From Azonexaceae bacterium (GTDB lineage: Bacteria; Pseudomonadota; Gammaproteobacteria; Burkholderiales; Rhodocyclaceae), in the NCBI GenBank assembly GCA_009469665.1, contig SSTB01000089.1, positions 1 through 20,311 of the forward strand: a stretch of DNA of 20,311 nt. Direction: 5' to 3'. The first letter of the stretch is position 1; every line of letters begins with the position of its first letter. Positions 15,510-20,311 of the stretch are shown here, piece after piece. The position numbers and the translations under genes were made by a program. Under the pieces are notes generated by a model. It did not search any database. It had not been told where the DNA came from and saw nothing but the letters and a program-made list of their open reading frames with translations.

Positions 15510-17678
15510 TCAGTCCACCTTGAAGCCGGCGACGGAGCCTTTGAGTTCATGAGCCAGGCTAGTGAGTTCGTCTACCGCTTCGGCGGTTCTCTGCGTACCG
15601 GCGGTGGTCTGTTCGGTCACCCGCAGAATGTCCTGCATGCGGCGCGCGACGCTGGTGGCCGAATCGGCCTGTTGCTGGGTGGAGGACGAGATGCTTTCGA
15701 TCAGGCCGGCAAGATTGCGCGACACCTCGCCGATTTCCGCCAGGGCCTGACCAGCGGCGTCGGAGAGCTTGGCCCCTTCGACCACACCCTGGGTCGATTG
15801 CTCCATGGCGGAAACGGCATCCTGGGTGTCGGTCTGAATGGTCTTGACGATGGCGGCGATCTGCTTTGTCGCCTCGGCCGAGCGTTCGGCGAGGCGTTGC
15901 ACTTCCTCGGCCACCACAGTGAAGCCCCGTCCAGCCTCACCGGCGGAGGCGGCCTGAATGGCGGCGTTCAAGGCCAGCACGTTGGTCTGTTCGGTAATGT
16001 CGGAAATCAGTTCAACGATTTCACCGATCTCCTGGGACGATTCGCCCAGACGCTTGATGCGCTTGGAGGTTTCCTGGATTTGCTCGCGGATTTCGTTCAT
16101 GCCCTTGATCGAATCCTGCACCGCGACGGCACCCTTTTCGGCGGCGGAAAGGGACTGCCGGGCCACCTGGGCTGACTGCCCGGCGTTGCCGGACACTTCG
16201 TTCATTGAGCGCGCCATGGATAGCGCCGAGTCGCCGGCTTCCTGAATTTCCTTCGATTGCTGTTCGGCGGCGGAGAGCAGTTCGTTCGAGGTGCGGCGGG
16301 CGATTTCGGTGGCGGCCGTCACCCGGGTAGCGGCGTCGTTGATCCGGCCGACGAGGACGCGGAGTTCCTCAATGGTGTAGTTGATCGAGTCGGCGATGGC
16401 GCCGGTGATGTTTTCGCTCACGGTGGCGGTGACGGTGAGGTCGCCGTCGGCCAGGTCGCCCAGTTCGTTCATCAGCCTCAGGATGGCTTCCTGGTTGTCA
16501 TGATTCAACTGTTCTGACGACTGGCGCTGCCGTTCGGCCTCGTCGGCTCGATGCTCGGTATCGGCCAGGTAGGCCCGGGCGAGGAAATAAAGGCTGGTCA
16601 GAGCGAGTAGCACGAGAACGACGAGAACCGCGAGGTACATCCCACGGGACGACAGGTCGCGCTGATAGCCCTCCGCCAGGGCATCGGTTGCCTTGAGGAG
16701 GTCGTCGCTCTCGCGGAAAATGCGGGAGCCGGCCTGCTTCGAGAGGACCAGGGGCTGCATATTGCCCAGGATGTTGCCGACGGCACCTTGGTAATCCTTG
16801 AATGCGGATTCCAGGGCGGCAAGCTTCTCCTTGGTGTCGGCGTCGTTGGCCGCGGAAAGGCGTAGGGATTCGCTGCCCTTCTGGAGTCCTGCCAGGAGGT
16901 CGCGGAAGGCATTGGTATCCTTACCGAGAAGGAATGCCACTTCCGGGTTGATCACGTCGCCTACCAACATGGCGGAGGCGTTCTTGGCGATGCGCTGAGT
17001 GAGCATCACGAGCTGGTTGGCCGCGGCGATTTCCCGGGCGCCGGTGGCGTTCTGCAGCTTGAGGGCGGCGACCTGTTCGGAAATGTCCAACAGTTGCGGG
17101 TTCTTGGCGTCGATGGTCGCCACGTCTTTGCCCAGATTGATCAGGTTCTTTTCCTGAGCGATCACCGCCGTGGCATTTTTCTCGGTCTCACCCCACAGGG
17201 CTGCCAGGGCCTGGATTTCGGTCTGGACAGAACCTGGCGATGCCGGAACGCTGGTCTCGCCAATGGCGCCCCCGTTGGTCAGGCGATCCAGCAGTGTGGC
17301 GAAAGTGTCCTTGGAATCCTTCAACTGGACAAAGGCCGCGGGGTTGCCCTGGAGGGCCAGGGACGAGGCCTTTGCCAGCCGCTGGGACAGCATGCGCATT
17401 TCGCCGGCGGCGGTCACGTAAGCTGTGCCGTTGGCCGCACGGTTGTTGTCCACAAGAACCAGAATGACGATGGCCAGCAGCGTGGCGACGAAGACGCCGC
17501 CGAGTATCTTGATCTGCTGGGCCACCGGTTTGTCGGCGAGGAAGCCGGGCAGGGGAACTCCTCTGGCTGCGCCGCGGCGGCCTGCACCGGCGCCCATCAC
17601 CTCCGAGACGGTCATCTGCTCGGTAGGGGGGTTGGTGTTGCCCCGGCCCAGGGTCGGCAATTTGAAGCTGAAAGCCAT
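15510..17678 (-). CDS. pilJ: PilJ: methyl-accepting chemoreceptor of the Pil-Chp system
   Basis: A 722-residue transmembrane receptor. A cytoplasmic N-tail of about 55 residues precedes TM1 (about 58-76). The periplasmic region holds two PilJ sensor repeats, marked by [14 protein letters not shown] (96-109) and [14 protein letters not shown] (225-238). TM2 is about 347-368, followed by a HAMP region (about 369-450) and a long helical signalling domain with the hairpin tip [20 protein letters not shown] (563-582) and [18 protein letters not shown]. The tip carries the PilJ-type IQAASAG rather than IEAARAG. There is no C-terminal CheR-tethering pentapeptide (the end is AGFKVD). ATG 17678 has GGAGG (17685-17689) at 6-nt spacing. 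It is 34 nt from pilI and 18 nt from pilL; pilK is absent between them. Confidence 0.97.
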   Translation of the reverse strand: MAFSFKLPTLGRGNTNPPTEQMTVSEVMGAGAGRRGAARGVPLPGFLADKPVAQQIKILGGVFVATLLAIVILVLVDNNRAANGTAYVTAAGEMRMLSQRLAKASSLALQGNPAAFVQLKDSKDTFATLLDRLTNGGAIGETSVPASPGSVQTEIQALAALWGETEKNATAVIAQEKNLINLGKDVATIDAKNPQLLDISEQVAALKLQNATGAREIAAANQLVMLTQRIAKNASAMLVGDVINPEVAFLLGKDTNAFRDLLAGLQKGSESLRLSAANDADTKEKLAALESAFKDYQGAVGNILGNMQPLVLSKQAGSRIFRESDDLLKATDALAEGYQRDLSSRGMYLAVLVVLVLLALTSLYFLARAYLADTEHRADEAERQRQSSEQLNHDNQEAILRLMNELGDLADGDLTVTATVSENITGAIADSINYTIEELRVLVGRINDAATRVTAATEIARRTSNELLSAAEQQSKEIQEAGDSALSMARSMNEVSGNAGQSAQVARQSLSAAEKGAVAVQDSIKGMNEIREQIQETSKRIKRLGESSQEIGEIVELISDITEQTNVLALNAAIQAASAGEAGRGFTVVAEEVQRLAERSAEATKQIAAIVKTIQTDTQDAVSAMEQSTQGVVEGAKLSDAAGQALAEIGEVSRNLAGLIESISSSTQQQADSATSVARRMQDILRVTEQTTAGTQRTAEAVDELTSLAHELKGSVAGFKVD

Positions 17679-17712
17679 CGTCTTCCTCCGCTGTAACGCT
17701 TGGTGTATGTAC

Positions 17713-18225
17713 TCAGGCGCCTACGTTCATGAAATTCTCGTCGCCCAGCAGGTCGCGGACGGTGAGCTTGCGCCAGAGCTTGCCGTTGCCGTCGTGGAAG
17801 CGCAGGGCCGCCCAAGAGGGCGCTCCGGGTTCCGCTTCGGCCGGCGTGAAATCGTCGATGTTCTTGAGGCCCAGCATGCGCCCGACCAGGAGCGCAGCGT
17901 TGGAACCGTGCTTGACGCCGACCAGGACCAGCCGGCTGTTGGCGTTCTGCGGCGTGGGATCGCCTCCACGGAACAGGGAAAAATCCGTCACCGAATAGAG
18001 GCTCCCCCGGATATTGGCCAGCCCGGCAAAGGAGCGGCAGGTGAGCGGGACCGGGGTCAGCTTCGGCATCTGGACGACCTCCCCGGAGTCGGCGAGGTCG
18101 AGCAGCCAGTCCTCGGCTCCGGCCCGAACGCCAAGCAGGGAAGCGCCCCCTTTGCCCTTGGCGGCGCTGGTCAGGCGCCCGGCAAGGTATTCCTGGAATT
18201 CACGAAGGCTGGTTTTACGGGCCAT
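17713..18225 (-). CDS. pilI: PilI: CheW-like coupling protein
   Basis: A 170-residue CheW-domain protein that should link PilJ to the PilL kinase. Typical PilI features are an N-terminal [38 protein letters not shown] (40-59), and the CheW core [20 protein letters not shown] (66-85), followed by [20 protein letters not shown] (98-117). The product is longer than a minimal CheW, as expected for PilI. The ATG at 18223-18225 lacks a visible Shine-Dalgarno sequence. A 132-nt stretch with a palindromic repeat separates it from pilH upstream, which may partly uncouple expression of pilG-pilH from pilI-pilJ-pilL. Confidence 0.93.
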   Translation of the reverse strand: MARKTSLREFQEYLAGRLTSAAKGKGGASLLGVRAGAEDWLLDLADSGEVVQMPKLTPVPLTCRSFAGLANIRGSLYSVTDFSLFRGGDPTPQNANSRLVLVGVKHGSNAALLVGRMLGLKNIDDFTPAEAEPGAPSWAALRFHDGNGKLWRKLTVRDLLGDENFMNVGA

Positions 18226-18357
18226 GGAGGTCAGTGCGCCAGTCGCATAGCGGCTGGATCAGCCCTCCCTCGCCCGCAGCGCGGGTGAGGGGTCGGGGGA
18301 GAGAAGGCGGGATTGACTGCGATGCTCATGACTCGGGCGGTTTTCCATTCAAACCCC
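18226..18357. repeat. Palindromic GC-rich repeat between pilH and pilI
   Basis: The 132-nt gap contains a strong hairpin: 18267-18277 pairs with 18281-18291 over 11 positions (one G-T) with a 3-nt loop. The flank reads as the C-rich TCTCCCCCGACCCCTCACCC type often seen in dispersed palindromic repeats of proteobacteria. In the direction of transcription (minus) no T-run follows, so it is not an evident terminator, but as RNA it could block 3' decay of the pilG-pilH message. A 29-codon open frame across it (start near 18346) looks like repeat sequence rather than a gene. Confidence 0.55.
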
Positions 18358-18723
18358 TCAGGGCAGGGCCGCGATCTTTTTCAGCAGCTCGTCGGCGTTG
18401 AGGGGTTTGACCAGATAATCTAGGGCGCCCTGACGCAGACCCCATATCTTGTCCGTCTCCTGTCCCTTCGTGGTGCAGACGATGACGGGTATCCCCTTGG
18501 TCTCGTCGTCGCGGGTGAGGGTGCGGGTGGCCTGGTAGCCGTTGAGCCCCGGCATGACCACGTCCATAAGGATGAGGTCGGGTTTTTCGGTCTTGGCTTT
18601 GGCGATCCCTTCTTCGCCATTTTCGGCAATGCTGACCTGGTAGCCATTCTTGGTCAGAAGATCGACGATGAAAAATCGTTCCGTGGGCGAGTCGTCGACC
18701 ACCAGAATTCGCTTGACCGGCAT
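18358..18723 (-). CDS. pilH: PilH: single-domain response regulator
   Basis: A 121-residue CheY-like receiver of the Pil-Chp pathway. It shows the acidic pair in ILVVDDSPTERFF (6-18; D10, D11), the phosphoacceptor D54 in LILMDVVMPGLNGYQAT (50-66), the switch threonine in VIVCTTKGQETD (80-91), and K106 in DYLVKPLN. There is no output domain. In the Pseudomonas system PilH acts together with, or counter to, PilG on pilus retraction and cAMP signalling. The ATG at 18721-18723 has GGAG (18730-18733) with 6-nt spacing. It lies 29 nt after pilG, clearly in the same transcript. Assignment as PilH rather than PilG follows from gene order and the CTTKGQETD segment. Confidence 0.95.
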   Translation of the reverse strand: MPVKRILVVDDSPTERFFIVDLLTKNGYQVSIAENGEEGIAKAKTEKPDLILMDVVMPGLNGYQATRTLTRDDETKGIPVIVCTTKGQETDKIWGLRQGALDYLVKPLNADELLKKIAALP

Positions 18724-18752
18724 GCTGTGCTCCGTAAGTTGCTGAATGGTTC

Positions 18753-19148
18753 TCAGCCCGCCGCCGTCGCGAATTCGGCGACGGTCTGCAGTAGGCTGTC
18801 CTTGGTAAAGGGTTTGGTAAGGTACTGGTCCGACCCGACCATGCGGCCGCGGGCGCGGTCGAAAAGGCCGTCCTTGGACGACAACATGATGACCGGGGTT
18901 GCTTTGAAGCGAGCGTTCTTCTTGATGAGGGCGCAGGTCTGGTAGCCATCCAGCCGGGGCATCATGATGTCGCAAAAAATGACATCGGGTTGATGATCGG
19001 CGATCTTGGCCAGGGCGTCGAACCCGTCCTCCGCCAGCACCACCTGGCAGCCGGCCTGCACCAGAAAGATTTCGGCGCTGCGGCGAATGGTGTTGCTGTC
19101 GTCAATCACCATTACCTTTACGCCGCGCAGATTCACCGCGTCAGCCAA
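18753..19148 (-). CDS. pilG: PilG: single-domain response regulator
   Basis: A 131-residue CheY-like receiver. Motifs are VMVIDDSNTIRRSAEIFL (12-29; D16, D17), phosphoacceptor D60 in VIFCDIMMPRLDGYQT (56-71), VIMLSSKDGLFDRARG (86-101) and K112 in YLTKPFTKDSLL. This matches the conserved PilG pattern, including the N-terminal VKVMVIDDSNTIRR. The start codon is TTG (19146-19148), supported by AGGGG at 19155-19159 with 6-nt spacing; no ATG fits. It is the first gene of the pilGHIJ-pilL string, 64 nt after the rubredoxin gene in the same direction, so it may be read from the rubredoxin promoter or from its own. Confidence 0.95.
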   Translation of the reverse strand: MADAVNLRGVKVMVIDDSNTIRRSAEIFLVQAGCQVVLAEDGFDALAKIADHQPDVIFCDIMMPRLDGYQTCALIKKNARFKATPVIMLSSKDGLFDRARGRMVGSDQYLTKPFTKDSLLQTVAEFATAAG

Positions 19149-19189
19149 GTTTGTCCCCTGTGGGCGTCCGCCCTCTTTTTCGTGCCGTC

Positions 19190-19218
19190 ATACTATCCAA
19201 GTCGGTGGCAAGCTACAA
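19190..19218 (-). promoter_or_regulatory. Candidate promoter for the pilG operon
   Basis: In the 64-nt gap upstream of pilG, minus-strand TTGTAG (19213-19218) and TAGTAT (19190-19195) are 17 nt apart. The -35-like element overlaps the rubredoxin stop codon and matches only three of six consensus bases; the -10-like element matches four of six. It would give a leader of about 35 nt. The spacing is ideal but the hexamers are weak, so this is tentative. Confidence 0.3.
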
Positions 19219-19401
19219 GGCGACCATCTCGAAATCGCTCTTCCGTGCGCCGCACTCGGGACACACCCAGTTCATGGGGATGTCGTCCCAGCGGGTGCCG
19301 GGGGGAATGCCTTCCTGGGGCATGCCGGCCGCCTCGTCATAGACGAAGCCGCAGGTCAGGCACATCCAGGTCCTGAGTTCGCTGTCGATGGTCATGGTCA
19401 T
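19213..19401 (-). CDS. rubA: Rubredoxin
   Basis: A 62-residue rubredoxin, a one-iron electron carrier in the cytoplasm. Two CxxC knuckles ligate the iron: [14 protein letters not shown] (13-26) and [13 protein letters not shown] (46-58). The intervening [14 protein letters not shown] (32-45) is the family hallmark. Two in-frame ATGs (19401 and 19395) are possible; the second has GGGA at better spacing and would drop two residues. The redox partner cannot be told from the window. A rubredoxin gene between thiD and pilG is a frequent arrangement in betaproteobacteria and is probably positional rather than functional. It diverges from thiD. Confidence 0.95.
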   Translation of the reverse strand: MTMTIDSELRTWMCLTCGFVYDEAAGMPQEGIPPGTRWDDIPMNWVCPECGARKSDFEMVAL

Positions 19402-19487
19402 CCCGGGTTTTCGGCTAAAATTGGCACAATCTTAAATAATCGGCGCCAGAAGCACCACGCCGGCAGCGCGCCCAGCGGGCGAATGCA
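19402..19487. promoter_or_regulatory. Divergent rubredoxin/thiD intergenic region with an AT-rich patch
   Basis: This 86-nt gap separates divergent start codons and contains the only conspicuous AT-rich patch nearby (about 19408-19440, with TAAAATT and TTAAATAAT). It presumably holds promoters for both genes. I could not fit a convincing -35/-10 pair in either direction. No THI-box riboswitch is recognisable upstream of thiD, and the space is too short for one. Confidence 0.45.
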
Positions 19488-20311
19488 ATGAATCCCACGC
19501 CCCCCCTCGTTCTTGTTTTCGCCGCCAGCGATCCCAGCTCCGGGGCCGGCTTGCAGGCCGACATCCTGACCCTGGCCAGTCTGGGCTGCCACCCTCTCAC
19601 CGCCGTGACGGCCGTCACGGTGCAGGATACCGCCGGGGTCGAAAGCGTTCATCCCGTCGAAGCCGACATCCTGGAGCGGCAGGCGCGCCGTGTGCTGGAG
19701 GATGTTCCGGTGGCCGCCTTCAAGATCGGCGTTCTGGGCAGTCTGGCCAATGTGGTGGCGGTGGCCGAGATCGTTTCCGATTATCCGGACGTGCCCCTCA
19801 TCTTCGATCCCGTGCTGGCTTCGGGGCGGGGTGACGAACTGGCCGGAGAGGACATGATCGCCGCCCTGCGGGAACTGCTGCTGCCCCAGACCACTCTGCT
19901 GACTCCCAATGCGCCCGAAGCCCGCCGGCTGGCTGAAGAGGACGATGAGGGGGAGCCCGACGCCGCCGAATGCGCCCGCCGCCTTATCGCTTACGGCGCC
20001 CAGCATGTGCTCATAACGGGAACGCACGAAAATACGCTGCAGGTCGTCAATCGCCTGTACGGCGAGGGCGGTCTGCTGCGGCGCGACGTCTGGGAGCGCC
20101 TGCCGGGCAGCTACCACGGATCGGGGTGTACCCTGGCCTCGGCCATTGCCGCCTGCATCGCCTCCGGCGCCAGCCTGGAGGACGCCGTACGCGACGCCCA
20201 GGACTACACCTGGCGCACATTGGCCCACGCCTTCAGGCCCGGTATGGGCCAGTTCGTGCCCGATCGTCTGTTCTGGGCTCGGGAGGACGGCGCTGCGGTC
20301 GCCGAGGGGGA
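19488..20311 (+). CDS. thiD: Hydroxymethylpyrimidine / phosphomethylpyrimidine kinase (3' end beyond the window)
   Basis: The first 274 codons of a ribokinase-fold ThiD, which phosphorylates HMP and HMP-P in thiamine synthesis. Substrate motif VFAASDPSSGAGLQADI is at 10-26, FKIGVLGS at 78-85, FDPVLASGRGDEL at 106-118, TPNAPEARRL at 139-148 and the anion hole with catalytic cysteine C214 in SYHGSGCTLASAIAA (208-222). These are the ThiD signatures rather than those of PdxK or PdxY. The ATG at 19488 is chosen because a nearby ATG (19483) hits a stop at once. No strong ribosome binding site is visible. The family is about 265-285 residues, so little is missing. It reads away from the rubredoxin gene. 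Confidence 0.94.
   Translation, partial: MNPTPPLVLVFAASDPSSGAGLQADILTLASLGCHPLTAVTAVTVQDTAGVESVHPVEADILERQARRVLEDVPVAAFKIGVLGSLANVVAVAEIVSDYPDVPLIFDPVLASGRGDELAGEDMIAALRELLLPQTTLLTPNAPEARRLAEEDDEGEPDAAECARRLIAYGAQHVLITGTHENTLQVVNRLYGEGGLLRRDVWERLPGSYHGSGCTLASAIAACIASGASLEDAVRDAQDYTWRTLAHAFRPGMGQFVPDRLFWAREDGAAVAEG

Noticed and set aside
19398..20228. 276-codon frame antisense to thiD
   Set aside because: Shadow of thiD, whose substrate and catalytic motifs are complete.

Overview
The window is GC-rich, densely coded chromosomal DNA. Its gene content and order (pilT/yggS/proC/yggT, the yqgE-ruvX-pyrR-pyrB-pseudo-dihydroorotase string, the rubredoxin-pilGHIJ-pilL chemosensory cluster, and divergent thiD) fit a betaproteobacterium, most likely in or near the Rhodocyclales. 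That placement comes from gene content and protein character, not from a database search. There are no rRNA or tRNA genes, no CRISPR array, no transposase and no phage genes.

Layout. (1) 1-2972: the 5' part of pilT (retraction ATPase of type IV pili) reads left. It diverges from the rightward set yggS, proC, yggT, yggU (PLP homeostasis, proline synthesis, membrane protein, DUF167 protein). (2) 2973-7224: a leftward pyrimidine operon, transcribed yqgE, ruvX, pyrR, pyrB, pyrC-like. The pyrC-like protein has lost the HxH zinc ligands and is a pseudo-dihydroorotase. Two non-coding repeat elements interrupt this operon. (3) 7336-8751: phr, a class I photolyase, diverging from yqgE. (4) 8898-19401: a leftward Pil-Chp chemosensory cluster, transcribed rubredoxin, pilG, pilH, pilI, pilJ, pilL. 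It controls type IV pilus (twitching) behaviour. PilL is a 2197-residue CheA-type hybrid kinase. No pilK/CheR or chpB/CheB gene lies in the cluster. (5) 19488-end: the 5' part of thiD, diverging from the rubredoxin gene.

How they work together. PilJ (membrane receptor) and PilI (CheW adaptor) feed PilL, which phosphorylates the receivers PilG and PilH and carries its own receiver. The output acts on the pilus motors, including PilT, which is encoded elsewhere in the same window. PyrR/PyrB/PyrC' form the aspartate transcarbamoylase arm of UMP synthesis.

Worth a second look: (a) a 241-bp inverted-repeat element between ruvX and pyrR whose arms supply the last codons of ruvX and the ribosome binding site and start of pyrR, so the two can pair in the mRNA; (b) a dispersed palindromic repeat family with two inverted copies between yqgE and ruvX and a third copy after phr; (c) a seven-copy T-x-V-x-P motif array in the disordered linker of PilL; (d) the zinc-site loss in the PyrC-like protein. 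I saw no complete novel defence, mobile or biosynthetic system here.
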